From positions 821,057-885,056 of the forward strand of contig CP070695.1 of the NCBI GenBank assembly GCA_020353515.1: a stretch of 64,000 nt of DNA, in the 5' to 3' direction. Source of the DNA: Candidatus Heimdallarchaeota archaeon. GTDB taxonomy: Archaea > Asgardarchaeota > Heimdallarchaeia > Hodarchaeales > Hodarchaeaceae. This document shows, in pieces, positions 26,512 to 35,705 of this stretch. How positions within the stretch are numbered: position 1 is the stretch's first letter; every line of letters starts with the position of its first letter. The notes under the pieces are model-generated. The model searched no databases, was not told the DNA's origin, and worked only from the letters and a program-made list of their open reading frames with translations. A program made the translations under genes and the position numbers.

Positions 26512-26610
26512 CTAAGTTGGTATGAAAGACACAAACATTTTATCACAATTTTTTTTAATCTAAAAACATCTGAAATAATTTACATTAGACATTGTTTCGT
26601 TGTGATTTAG

Positions 26611-28074
26611 ATGGAGTTAGGTACTTCGACGTACAAACCAGCCAGATTTCAAAAATTTAATTGGTCAATCGCCCGATTTGGCGATTCTATAATGGGAAAT
26701 GTTCTTTCTATTTTCGTGATCCTTTATTATTTAGAAGAGGTATTAACTCAGCCCTCAAATTTTGATGCCCTTTTAGTTACAATGATTACATTTTCAGCAA
26801 AATTGTCTGAAGGTTTAATGAATGTACCAGTTGCACGTATATCTGATAACATCAGGACTAGATGGGGTAGAAGACGTCCATTTCTTCTTTTAGCGCCAGT
26901 GTGGAGCTTTTTCTTCATTCTTGTTTTTTGGTGTCCTTTTACGGAAGATCAGGTTCCATTAATTCTATTATGGTTATTAATTAGTTATGGTGGATTTCGA
27001 TGGAGTAATGCTGCCGTTATAAATCCTCATCTAGCATTATTACCTGAAATTGCTCCAGAAAAACATCAGCGAACAGATTATCAAGCTTATAAAACGATTT
27101 TTCAATTATCAGGCACAATAATCGGAGTATTAATCTTTCCTATCCTCAGGGGTATTGTTGCGACTATCATGGGAATTGATAATCGTACAACTGCAGTGAT
27201 AGCAACAATCCCGCTTGGAATCATTGCATTTTTAGGAATGATGATAAGTTTTTTTGGTATCAGAGAAAATGAAAATGCTAGTTTAACCCATTTCGGTATG
27301 ATTGAATCTTTCAAAACGACATTTAAAAATAATTCATTTTTCCCAAGTTACTTAGCAACTGCGGCAACTGTCATGTTAGCAGAAGCTATGCTTCTTGCAG
27401 CTATTCCAATGATTGGAGTAAACGCTATTGGTTTACAACCAGATGACATAATGGTTTCTCTTTTATCTGGTTTATTTGTTATTACTGCGATTGGCGTCGT
27501 TCCTCTTATTGTTTATATTTCAAAACGAGTTGGGAAAGCACGATTATTTTACTATTGTTTTCTTTTCTTCGGAGTGTTCTCATGGTTAACTATATTAATC
27601 GGTCAAATTCCTATTATAACTCCTATAAATACTATTCAATTCACTCCAATAGAGGGGGGGTATGAACTAGTCACTAGTCCCGATTGGCGAAATTTTGTTA
27701 TAATCCAGACACTTTTGACGGTATTTTTAGTTGGAATCCCTGTTGGTGGAGTGATTCTTCTTCAATATTCTGTTTTCGCAGATGTAATCGATGTAGATGA
27801 AGAAATGACTGGTCAAAGAAGAGAGTCAATGTATTTTGCTTCCCAAGGAGTTGTAGACTGGTTTTTTGCTGCGTGCGGAGACCTAATGCTTGGGATTCTA
27901 CTTTTTCTGTTCGGTAGAGAATACTATTCTTCTACTATCGCGACAGAAGCAGGAATATTTGGTACTGGGCCCCTAGGTTTGTTATTGACTGGCCCAGTAG
28001 CGGGTACGATCTTAATTTTAGGCGCTTTTATGTTCCGTCGTTATCCTCTGATGGAAGGAAAAGAGAAAAAATAG
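26611..28074 (+). CDS. GPH-family sugar:cation symporter (MFS_2)
   Basis: 487 residues, about 12 transmembrane helices. The loop RISDNIRTRWGRRRPFLLLAP matches the glycoside-pentoside-hexuronide symporter signature D-x-x-R-T-R-W-G-R-x-R-P. A second cytoplasmic motif, DVIDVDEEMTGQRRESMYFA, occupies the place expected in the second half. It should import a glycoside or sugar with Na+ or H+; substrate unknown. The nearby glucan phosphorylase and phosphofructokinase fit a sugar-using role. Confidence 0.85.
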   Translation: MELGTSTYKPARFQKFNWSIARFGDSIMGNVLSIFVILYYLEEVLTQPSNFDALLVTMITFSAKLSEGLMNVPVARISDNIRTRWGRRRPFLLLAPVWSFFFILVFWCPFTEDQVPLILLWLLISYGGFRWSNAAVINPHLALLPEIAPEKHQRTDYQAYKTIFQLSGTIIGVLIFPILRGIVATIMGIDNRTTAVIATIPLGIIAFLGMMISFFGIRENENASLTHFGMIESFKTTFKNNSFFPSYLATAATVMLAEAMLLAAIPMIGVNAIGLQPDDIMVSLLSGLFVITAIGVVPLIVYISKRVGKARLFYYCFLFFGVFSWLTILIGQIPIITPINTIQFTPIEGGYELVTSPDWRNFVIIQTLLTVFLVGIPVGGVILLQYSVFADVIDVDEEMTGQRRESMYFASQGVVDWFFAACGDLMLGILLFLFGREYYSSTIATEAGIFGTGPLGLLLTGPVAGTILILGAFMFRRYPLMEGKEKK

Positions 28075-28115
28075 AGATTCTTTCAGTATGAGTCAATTCA
28101 TGTAGGGAATTAACT

Positions 28116-28631
28116 CTGAGAAGTTCAAAGTTCAAAAGAATTCGAGAACAGCTTCAATTTTGTAATATTTCGGGGGGAGTTTGGATTGATGCTGGTTGTG
28201 GGAAGGGTACATATACTCTTCCATTGGCAACTCTTGTTTCTCGAGTAATTGCTATCGACAACAACCGATCTGATATTTCCTTTCTTCGAGCTCAACTCCC
28301 CCAAAAAACCAATATTATTGTTTCTGAAAAAGATTTCACTAAAGATGTTCTTTCTCAAGACTTTGTTGATGGTGTATTATTCGGTTTTTCTTTACATTAT
28401 CAACCTAACTCTATCCCAGCATTAAGAAATGCCTTCAATCATCTGAAACCTAATGGTAGTATCATAATTTTTGAGTATACTCGTGATAAACCTTTACCTT
28501 GGGTTCCCTTCCCTATTCCTGAAATAAAATTAACTGAATCACTAAAAAAAATTGGATTCAGAGAAATTGAGACAATAATACAGAAAAGACGTTTTTATGT
28601 TATTCATGGTAAAAAAGTAATGAAAAAATAG
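28116..28631 (+). CDS. Class I SAM-dependent methyltransferase, unusual start
   Basis: About 171 residues if begun at CTG 28116. The SAM-binding motif I, WIDAGCGKGTYT, lies at 28182-28217, before the first conventional start (TTG at 28224), so the usual start would cut off the cofactor site. The frame is open back to 28092 with no ATG, GTG or TTG. CTG at 28116 has AGGGA seven bases upstream and is my preferred start. Later motifs: VIAIDNN (acidic loop), DGVLFGFSLHYQ (motif IV) and LKPNGSIIIFEY (motif V/VI). The substrate is unknown; the short C-terminus suggests a small-molecule or protein target. An upstream frameshift is the alternative explanation. Confidence 0.72.
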   Translation: MRSSKFKRIREQLQFCNISGGVWIDAGCGKGTYTLPLATLVSRVIAIDNNRSDISFLRAQLPQKTNIIVSEKDFTKDVLSQDFVDGVLFGFSLHYQPNSIPALRNAFNHLKPNGSIIIFEYTRDKPLPWVPFPIPEIKLTESLKKIGFREIETIIQKRRFYVIHGKKVMKK

Positions 28632-28641
28632 TCATTATCAA

Positions 28642-29061
28642 TTATGATCTCATTGGCATTACTGTGGCTTTTCCATCTACTACAAGCTCATTATGCTGAT
28701 TTGTGCAATAAGTTCTCAAAACCACTCTTTCTTTCTCATCGTCTTTATTGATCACTTCTACTGTTACTAGTATAGTATCCCCTATCCTTATAGGTTTAAT
28801 AAAAGTTAATTCCTGCTTTAAATAGATACTTCCTGGTCCTGGGAGTTCATTGGCGAGTACTGCGGAGATTAAAGCTGCAGAAAGCATACCATGTGCTATT
28901 CGTCCCTGGAAAAACGTTTTCTTAGCGTATTCTTCATCTAAATGAATCGGATTTCTGTCTCCGCTTATTTCTGCAAATTTTTTTATATCAATGTCCCTTA
29001 TAGTACGTTTAATTGAAGCTTTTTGTCCAACTTTTATTTCAGAATAACTAAATACAACCAA
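28642..29061 (-). CDS. MaoC-like (R)-specific enoyl-CoA hydratase
   Basis: 139 residues, a single hot-dog fold. The catalytic pair is in FAEISGDRNPIHLDEEYA (Asp and His of the D-x-N-x-x-H motif), followed by FFQGRIAHGMLSAALISAVL, the second family signature. Length and motifs fit PhaJ-type (R)-enoyl-CoA hydratases. It would hydrate trans-enoyl-CoA in fatty-acid-like metabolism. It converges with the methyltransferase (10 bases between stops). No other acyl-CoA gene is adjacent. Confidence 0.87.
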   Translation of the reverse strand: MVVFSYSEIKVGQKASIKRTIRDIDIKKFAEISGDRNPIHLDEEYAKKTFFQGRIAHGMLSAALISAVLANELPGPGSIYLKQELTFIKPIRIGDTILVTVEVINKDDEKERVVLRTYCTNQHNELVVDGKATVMPMRS

Positions 29062-29241
29062 TTTATCACCTTTGTTTAGAATTCTTGCATGGTTGCCTAC
29101 TAAATTGAACTTAGATAATTTTCAATAGAAAAACAAGGCCAATAAATCTCTATTTATATCAAATAGGTAGGGCCCTCTCCACTAGTATAAACGATTTCTC
29201 TTAGTACTTTTCCATATGTTCCAGATTTATAACCGATAATA

Positions 29242-31359
29242 ATGAAGGGATGCATAATGGTTGATATTCCAAAACGAATTGAAAGATTAGAGGAGCTTGC
29301 AGAGAATCTCACATGGGTATGGAACCCAAAAGCCCGTGAACTATTTAAACGTCTTGATCATCCTCTATGGGTTTATACTTACCATAATCCTGTTCGTATG
29401 CTGCAAATCATACCAAATAAAAGGTTAGATGCAGCTGCTCAGAACCCAGCTTTCCTTAAACATTATGATGGCGTCATGCATAATTTTGATCGTGATCTAG
29501 ATTCAAAGGACACATGGTTCTCAAATAACTACCCTCATTTTTCTGGGGAAATAGCTTATGTTAGCACTGAATATGGATTACATCAATCCCTCCCAATTTA
29601 TTCAGGTGGTTTAGGAATCCTTAGCGGAGATCATGTTAAGGAAAGTAGTGATTTAGGAGTTCCACTCGTAGGAGTAGGATTCGTGTATCCCCAAGGGTAT
29701 TTTACTCAGTTATTGCCAAGAAATGGGTGGCAAGAAGCGCAATATAATTACTTGAAATTTAATCAAATACCAATTAATCCTATTATCAAAAATGAAGCTG
29801 AACAATTACATATAGAACTAAAGTTCCCTAAGCCAATTTTTTTGAGAGTCTGGAACCTCAAGGTTGGAAGAACCCCACTTTATCTTATGGACACTGATAT
29901 TGATAAAAATGAACCATGGAACCGAGGTCTTTCAGCACGACTTTATGGAGGAGACCAAGAAATGAGGATACGTCAGGAAATTGTTCTTGGTTTCGGGTCT
30001 GTAAGGATTCTTTCACAACTTGGGCATAATCCAGAAGTATATCACTGTAATGAGGGTCATACTGCGTTTGTCGGCCTTGAACTTCTTCGAAGGGAGATGA
30101 TTGAGAATGGAAAGAGCTTTGAAGAAGCAACTAAAATTGTACGAAATAAGATTATTTTCACGACTCATACTCCAGTAAAAGCTGGACACGATCAATTTCC
30201 TTTTGAATTAGTATCAAAGTACTTCCAAGATTATTGGGAAAATTTGGGGATCAATCGTGATAAATTTTTAGCTCTTGGAGCATTCGATTGGGGAGATGGC
30301 CAAGGTCCAAGGTTTAATATGACGGCACTTGGTATTAGGTTAAGCCGGTATCAAAATGCTGTCTCAAAGCTCAATTGTGAAATAAGTAACAAAATGTGGA
30401 ATGGCCTTTTTTCTACACCTGAATTTGAGAACCGATTACCGATCCAGTTCGTCACCAACGGGGTTCATATTCCCACATGGATTAGCAGATCATTTCAAGC
30501 TTTATATAAAAAGTATTTAGGTAAAAATTGGATTGATAGACACGATGATCCTGACATATTCGAGAAAATTGACAATATCCCAAATAGGGAACTTTGGGCT
30601 GCCCGAGAAGAAGCAAGGGATCGGATGTTTGTATTTTTACGTGAAAGAGCCCGTATTAAAAGAATAGATGAGAATAAAGATTCCCGTCAGACCTTAGTTG
30701 CTGGAGCTCTTCTTGATCCTCATGCTTTGACAATTGGGTTTGCAAGAAGATTTGCAACTTATAAACGAGCATTTTTAATCTTTCATGATATTGAAAGACT
30801 CCGTAAAAGTCTATTGGACCGTTATACCCCTATTCAAATTATTTTCGCAGGAAAGGCTCACCCTGCTGATGATCCCGGGAAGAATGTTCTTCAACAGATT
30901 TACCAAAAGGCGGTAGATCCATCAATAGGGGGTCGAGTAGCTTTCATCGAAGATTATGATATGCAGGTAGGAAGGTACTTAGTCCAAGGCTGTGATGTGT
31001 GGCTTAATACACCCCGAAAACCTTTTGAAGCATCAGGTACTTCAGGTATGAAAGCTGCTATCAATGGGTGCCTTAACTTCTCTATTCTAGACGGGTGGTG
31101 GCCCGAAGGATATGATGGAAGTAATGGCTGGACTATTGGAGGCCAAGAGCAAAATAATATTGAAGATCAAAACCAGTATGATGTTAATTCGTTTTATAGA
31201 ATTCTAGAGGAAGAAATACGACCGTTATTTTATGATAAAGATAGTGAAGGAATACCAACGGGGTGGTGTGAAGTCGTTCGAAATTCAATTAAAAGTATAA
31301 CACCCGCTTTCTCTGCCCGAAGAATGCTTAAAGAATATGTAAAAGGATATATTCCATGA
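29242..31359 (+). CDS. glgP: Alpha-glucan (glycogen) phosphorylase
   Basis: 705 residues of the shorter archaeal and bacterial glucan phosphorylase type with the N-terminal DUF3417 region (LEELAENLTWVWNPKAREL). Signatures: YCNEGH-like VYHCNEGHTAFVGLEL, FTTHTPVKAGHDQF, FARRFATYKRA, and the PLP lysine in EASGTSGMKAAINGCLNFSI followed by DGWWPEGYDGSNGW. It splits glucan with phosphate to glucose-1-P. The start could be Met6, which has AAGGGATG upstream. It precedes phosphofructokinase in this metabolic stretch. Family call is firm. Confidence 0.94.
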   Translation: MKGCIMVDIPKRIERLEELAENLTWVWNPKARELFKRLDHPLWVYTYHNPVRMLQIIPNKRLDAAAQNPAFLKHYDGVMHNFDRDLDSKDTWFSNNYPHFSGEIAYVSTEYGLHQSLPIYSGGLGILSGDHVKESSDLGVPLVGVGFVYPQGYFTQLLPRNGWQEAQYNYLKFNQIPINPIIKNEAEQLHIELKFPKPIFLRVWNLKVGRTPLYLMDTDIDKNEPWNRGLSARLYGGDQEMRIRQEIVLGFGSVRILSQLGHNPEVYHCNEGHTAFVGLELLRREMIENGKSFEEATKIVRNKIIFTTHTPVKAGHDQFPFELVSKYFQDYWENLGINRDKFLALGAFDWGDGQGPRFNMTALGIRLSRYQNAVSKLNCEISNKMWNGLFSTPEFENRLPIQFVTNGVHIPTWISRSFQALYKKYLGKNWIDRHDDPDIFEKIDNIPNRELWAAREEARDRMFVFLRERARIKRIDENKDSRQTLVAGALLDPHALTIGFARRFATYKRAFLIFHDIERLRKSLLDRYTPIQIIFAGKAHPADDPGKNVLQQIYQKAVDPSIGGRVAFIEDYDMQVGRYLVQGCDVWLNTPRKPFEASGTSGMKAAINGCLNFSILDGWWPEGYDGSNGWTIGGQEQNNIEDQNQYDVNSFYRILEEEIRPLFYDKDSEGIPTGWCEVVRNSIKSITPAFSARRMLKEYVKGYIP

Positions 31360-31375
31360 AGAATGTCGTTCTCTT

Positions 31376-31978
31376 TTAACCAGTTAGCATCTTTTGAGCA
31401 TTCTCTTGCCAAGTTTTGATCTGCTTGTCACTTTTTCGGCCGATCATTGTTGCAATCTCCTGACTGTGTTTACTTAATAAATCCCCAATTGTTTTGATGT
31501 TGGTTGCAACTAATTTATCAAAAGCTGCCTTTCCAATTCCCTTCACTTCTGAAACAGAAGTTAATGTATTTATAGTCGGTGCTGCAACAGTTGGTTTCAC
31601 AGGTTCCGCTACTGGTTCTGGTATTGGTTCTGGTGGTTTTTCAACAGGTTTTATTTTTCCCTTGACTTTGATTGGAGGTTTAGGTACTGGTTTAGGTTTT
31701 TCCTTTTTAGGCTTAGTTTTTGGTTGTACTTTAAGAGAAGGCGCCTTTTGAAATAACTTTCCAGTTTCAATGCAAAGCCAAAGATGTTGTTGTTTAGATG
31801 GATCATCAGGAAGGTAATGATACCCAATATCATAAATAGCCCCAGGACACGATTCTTTGTGCAACGCTTTAGCCACTCGTTTTGTTTTTGGAATGTATTT
31901 CTTCACCCAATGCTTACCAATAATATAAGTGTCACCTGGTTTTCCTAGTGTGTGTTTCCACAACATTAATAATACCAC
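31376..31978 (-). CDS. Helix-hairpin-helix protein with Pro/Lys-rich linker
   Basis: 200 residues. A folded N-terminal part (about 1-85, KHTLGKPGDTYIIGKHWVKK ... HLWLCIETGKLF) is joined by a Pro/Lys/Val-rich linker (about 90-140) to a C-terminal helix-hairpin-helix (VKGIGKAAFDKLVATNIKTI), the type seen in DNA-binding and DUF4332-like proteins. The linker probably makes the two ends independent. It is convergent with glgP. Function unknown; DNA or RNA contact through the HhH is plausible. Confidence 0.65.
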   Translation of the reverse strand: MVLLMLWKHTLGKPGDTYIIGKHWVKKYIPKTKRVAKALHKESCPGAIYDIGYHYLPDDPSKQQHLWLCIETGKLFQKAPSLKVQPKTKPKKEKPKPVPKPPIKVKGKIKPVEKPPEPIPEPVAEPVKPTVAAPTINTLTSVSEVKGIGKAAFDKLVATNIKTIGDLLSKHSQEIATMIGRKSDKQIKTWQENAQKMLTG

Positions 31979-32115
31979 TTTTCGATTAAACTGTTTGAAG
32001 ACGAGTTTTCAAAAAAACTATAACAGTTTCTCTTAATCTAGGAACAAGACTCTTAAGAACTTAAATCGTGTGAAAATCTTACTAATAAGTTATCTAATGA
32101 ATGTGGTGATTATAA

Positions 32116-33105
32116 ATGCAAAGTAACGAGCAAAGAAAGAGAATTGGAGTATTCTGTAGTGGGGGTGATGCTCCAGGTATGAATGCTTGTTTGCGAGCTG
32201 TAGTACGAAGAGGTATTGCGAAAAAACTTAATATAATTGCAATCCACAGAGGATTTCAGGGTATTTTCGATGAAGCATTTGAGAAAATGACTCCCCGTTC
32301 TGTTGGAAATATTCTCCAACTAGGCGGAACTATCATAAAAACCGCAAGATGTAAGAAGTTTTATTCAATAGAGGGGGTATTAGAGGCAGTGACTATATTA
32401 AAAAAACACAGATTGGATGGATTAATAGCAATAGGGGGAGATGGAACATTTCGTGGTTTATTAGAATTAAAAAAACTTTGGGATGGCCAAGTCATAGGGA
32501 TTCCAGGAACAATCGATAATGATATTTTTGGCACAGATTATACTATTGGTTATGACACTGCAATCGATACTGTTATTCAAATGCTTGATCGAATCAGAGA
32601 TACAGCAGAGTCACATGAACGTGCATTTGTTGTTGAAGTTATGGGACGTCATACAGGTTTTATCGCTCTCAAGGTGGGGATAGGATGTGGAGCTGAGGAG
32701 GTATTGATCCCAGAACATACTATTGATTTAGAAACTGTAGCTAGGCGTGTAAAGGTAGCTCAGAAACGAGGGAAAAAAAGTATTATCATCATAGTAGCGG
32801 AAGGGGTAAGTAAAGGTAACATTTTTGATTTTTGTAATCGTTTAACTACCCAAAAAGGATTGGAATTTCAAACACACATATCTATTTTAGGCCACGTACA
32901 ACGTGGAGGGTCACCAAGCGCTCTTGACCGATGGCTGGCAACACGACTTGGTGCATTCGCCGTCGACTGTGTTTTAAAAGGGGATACAGGAATTATGGTG
33001 GGTGAACAGAATCTCCAATTAGTAAAAATTCCCCTTGAGGATACACAAAAGAAAAAACCCATTGATTCCTATGCTTATGAAATAATTCACGATCTTGCGA
33101 TTTAA
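32116..33105 (+). CDS. pfkA: 6-phosphofructokinase, ATP-type signature
   Basis: 329 residues. Nucleotide loop GVFCSGGDAPGMNACLRAVV (11-30), IAIGGDGTFRG (105-115), catalytic PGTIDNDIFGTD (130-141), MGRHTGFIAL, and the sugar-phosphate stretch ILGHVQRGGSPSALDR. Glycines at GGDG and PGT (E. coli positions 104 and 124) are those of ATP-dependent enzymes; PPi-dependent ones carry Asp and Lys there. It makes fructose-1,6-bisphosphate in glycolysis. Many archaea use ADP-dependent kinases, so a bacterial-type PfkA suggests old transfer. GGTGAT five bases before the ATG is an excellent ribosome site. Followed by the C69 gene after 33 bases. Confidence 0.93.
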   Translation: MQSNEQRKRIGVFCSGGDAPGMNACLRAVVRRGIAKKLNIIAIHRGFQGIFDEAFEKMTPRSVGNILQLGGTIIKTARCKKFYSIEGVLEAVTILKKHRLDGLIAIGGDGTFRGLLELKKLWDGQVIGIPGTIDNDIFGTDYTIGYDTAIDTVIQMLDRIRDTAESHERAFVVEVMGRHTGFIALKVGIGCGAEEVLIPEHTIDLETVARRVKVAQKRGKKSIIIIVAEGVSKGNIFDFCNRLTTQKGLEFQTHISILGHVQRGGSPSALDRWLATRLGAFAVDCVLKGDTGIMVGEQNLQLVKIPLEDTQKKKPIDSYAYEIIHDLAI

Positions 33106-33138
33106 TGGTTAAAGAACAGTAAAAAGAGGTCACTTTAC

Positions 33139-34272
33139 ATGTGTGATACTTTCGTTGCACTCGGATCAGCTACTATTGATGGTAAGGTGATTTTTGGAAA
33201 AAATAGTGACAGACCATATCTAGAAAAACAAACAATTGTGTATTTCCCAAGAAAACAATATACAGATGAAACTGTTCTTAAATGTACTCACATCTCCATC
33301 CCACAAGTCGAGGAAACACATGCAGTTTTACTTTCAAAACCTAGTTGGATGTGGGGGGCAGAGATGGGAGCTAATGAAAAGAATGTCGTAATTGGCAATG
33401 AAGCCATATTCGACACAAAAGAACCTTTAGGACCCCCTTCATTAATTGGAATGGACTTAGTTCGTCTCGCTCTCGAGCGATCTTCAACCACTATTCAGGC
33501 TGTCCACATTATTTGCGAATTGCTAGAGACATACAATCAAGGAGGAGCATGCGCGGAAGATGATCCGACGTTAATGTACCATAATTCCTTTCTCATAGCA
33601 GATTCTAATGAAGCCTGGGTTCTAGAAACCGCAGGGAAGTGGTGGATTGCTCAACAGATTAAAGACGGATTTAGAAATATCTCAAATTCTTTGTCAATTC
33701 GATCAGAATATACTCTTGCCAAAGAAGGGATTGTAGATTATGTCCTTGATAAAGACTATTGTGACAACCGTGGAGAGTTTAATTTTGCAAAATGCTTTAC
33801 TAAAGGTTTTTATCAAACCCCTTCAAGATATTCACGGGAAGGTTGGGGAAATTATCTTTTACAATTAAATTCTGGAAACATTGGTCCAAAAATTATGATG
33901 GAGATCCTCCGTGATCATTATGGGGGTATCTGTATGCATGGGGCCTTCCGAACGACCGCTTCTCAGGTTTCTTATCTTTCGAGAAAGAATACTATTCATT
34001 GGATGACAGGATCACCACACCCATGTGTTAGTTTCTTTAAACCATTTGTTGTTCCAAGGCAAAATCAACCTATAGAAATTGACATCTTTTCACAAAGAGA
34101 TAATCTCAATCTATTAGAAAAACAGGCTATAATTCAGGAACTACATTCTTTCGAGCAAGAATTAATCCAATCTATTCAAAATATAATCCAGACCGATAAT
34201 TGGTTAATGAAAGATATTCAGACTCTCACCCAGGAAGCTCTAAAGCGTGAGTATTCATTAATTTCGGCGTGA
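33139..34272 (+). CDS. Family C69 dipeptidase (secernin-like Ntn hydrolase)
   Basis: 377 residues. It begins MCDTFVALG: Cys2 becomes the N-terminal nucleophile after removal of Met or a short peptide, as in secernins. VIFGKNSDRPYLEKQ supplies the Ntn-fold Asn-Ser-Asp-Arg strand. GEE- and HGAFRTTASQV-type stretches occur later as in family C69. A dipeptidase or amidase role is likely; substrate not evident. It directly follows pfkA with an AGAGGTCAC ribosome site and probably shares its transcript. Confidence 0.87.
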   Translation: MCDTFVALGSATIDGKVIFGKNSDRPYLEKQTIVYFPRKQYTDETVLKCTHISIPQVEETHAVLLSKPSWMWGAEMGANEKNVVIGNEAIFDTKEPLGPPSLIGMDLVRLALERSSTTIQAVHIICELLETYNQGGACAEDDPTLMYHNSFLIADSNEAWVLETAGKWWIAQQIKDGFRNISNSLSIRSEYTLAKEGIVDYVLDKDYCDNRGEFNFAKCFTKGFYQTPSRYSREGWGNYLLQLNSGNIGPKIMMEILRDHYGGICMHGAFRTTASQVSYLSRKNTIHWMTGSPHPCVSFFKPFVVPRQNQPIEIDIFSQRDNLNLLEKQAIIQELHSFEQELIQSIQNIIQTDNWLMKDIQTLTQEALKREYSLISA

Positions 34273-34521
34273 TGGGTGATTATTGCTTCTATTTGTTTGG
34301 ATCAACTAAATTTCTCTTTTAACCGAGACAATATAAATGGTGAGGACCATCAAACTCGTTTCTTAATGTGTTTACTTGAAAATTCATTGTAAAAACTTCT
34401 TAATTCACTTGACTTAATAGCTACTTTGAAGAGGTTTATTCAGAAATTTTTTTTATGAAAGGCTTTTTTCTGATTATTATAAAAAAAAAATAGATTCCCA
34501 TATCATTATTCAAATGCATTT

Positions 34522-35703
34522 TTGGAGATACCATTGGAACACGTTAAAAGGCAAAATTTGTCGTCTTTTTATTCGGCTTTCAATCTCCTAGAAAAAACAG
34601 CGAAAAGAACGGTAAATTCGATAAATGAAAATCCTCCTTGCCTTGTAGAATTTTGTAAAACACTTGAAGAAGCGAAAGAGAAAGACAAGAGGATACATCT
34701 CGTGGGGATGGGTAGATCAGGAAAAGTAGGTATGTTATTAGGGGAATTATTAAAAAATGTAGGTTATAAAGTCTCATATTTAGGTAAAAGTCTTGCCAAA
34801 CCAGTCCGAAGAGATGATGTAGTTATTGGTATCACTGGTTCAGGATGGACTAGCTTCACGATAAATACCTTACAGGAATCAATTAGTAGAGGCGCAAAAA
34901 TTTTAGTTTTCACTGGTGACCAGCATTCTCTTGCAGCAAGATTAGCAGATTCAATTATTCTTATCCCACGGGGATATGTGAAGGAAAAGTTCGCTCCTGT
35001 TTCTCATGCTGCCTTAACACCTGTTTCTCACGCACCTCTTACCCCACTTGGCACAGTATTTGAAATGACATCTATGTGTATTGGTATTGGTGTAATTTTA
35101 GGACTCCGAGACGACTCATCTGTTAAAGGGTTTAATGAAAGTGTAAATGAAGTTTTAAGAGCAGCAGAAATGACTTTAGACAATATTAAGAGAAACGAAC
35201 AACCTTTACTGCAGTTTGTCACTCTCCTTGAAAGTTATTCCAGCCAATCAGGTAAAATGCTATTTGTCTATGGTAGTGGCCTAGATTCAATTATCGCAAG
35301 TATTTCCTCTATTAGATTAAGTCATCTAAGAATTAATTGTAAATCAAATTATGATTGGAGATTCAGAGGGAAAAAAGACTTACTTATTGGAATCTCGGGT
35401 TCAGGTGTATCCACAAGTACTTTAGAACGTGTTGAAAGTGCGAAATCCGCCCATATGCGCATAGTTGGGTTAACATCTTTTTCAGAATCAGAATTAGCTA
35501 GAAAATCAGATATTTTTCTCCCTATTGAGGGAAGAACAGAAAAGATAAGTGCTGATTTACATCAAATATCGAATCTTAGCTTCTTAATTCCTTCATTTGA
35601 ATACGCGGCCGCAATTACTTTAGATTCATGTGTTGCTCAATTAGCAATGGATCTAGGCATTAGTGAGAGAGAAATGAAAGAAGAGCATGCGAATATTGAA
35701 TGA
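34522..35703 (+). CDS. Double SIS-domain protein, 6-phospho-3-hexuloisomerase-like
   Basis: 393 residues from a TTG start. The first half resembles 6-phospho-3-hexuloisomerase (PHI): HLVGMGRSGKVGMLLGELLK, ITGSGWTSFTINTL (GISGSGETT in PHI), and APLTPLGTVFEMTSM. The second half repeats the fold (LFVYGSGLDSI, LIGISGSGVSTSTLERVES) but diverges. PHI is normally about 185 residues, so this is a duplicated form. A tandem duplication gives PVSHAALT-PVSHAPLT at 34996-35043. PHI interconverts fructose-6-P and hexulose-6-P. The HPS domain that needs this product is fused to the oxidoreductase encoded convergently next door, which supports the call. The Glu of the PHI GSGE motif is Trp here, so activity is not certain. 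Confidence 0.75.
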   Translation: MEIPLEHVKRQNLSSFYSAFNLLEKTAKRTVNSINENPPCLVEFCKTLEEAKEKDKRIHLVGMGRSGKVGMLLGELLKNVGYKVSYLGKSLAKPVRRDDVVIGITGSGWTSFTINTLQESISRGAKILVFTGDQHSLAARLADSIILIPRGYVKEKFAPVSHAALTPVSHAPLTPLGTVFEMTSMCIGIGVILGLRDDSSVKGFNESVNEVLRAAEMTLDNIKRNEQPLLQFVTLLESYSSQSGKMLFVYGSGLDSIIASISSIRLSHLRINCKSNYDWRFRGKKDLLIGISGSGVSTSTLERVESAKSAHMRIVGLTSFSESELARKSDIFLPIEGRTEKISADLHQISNLSFLIPSFEYAAAITLDSCVAQLAMDLGISEREMKEEHANIE

Positions 35704-35705
35704 TT

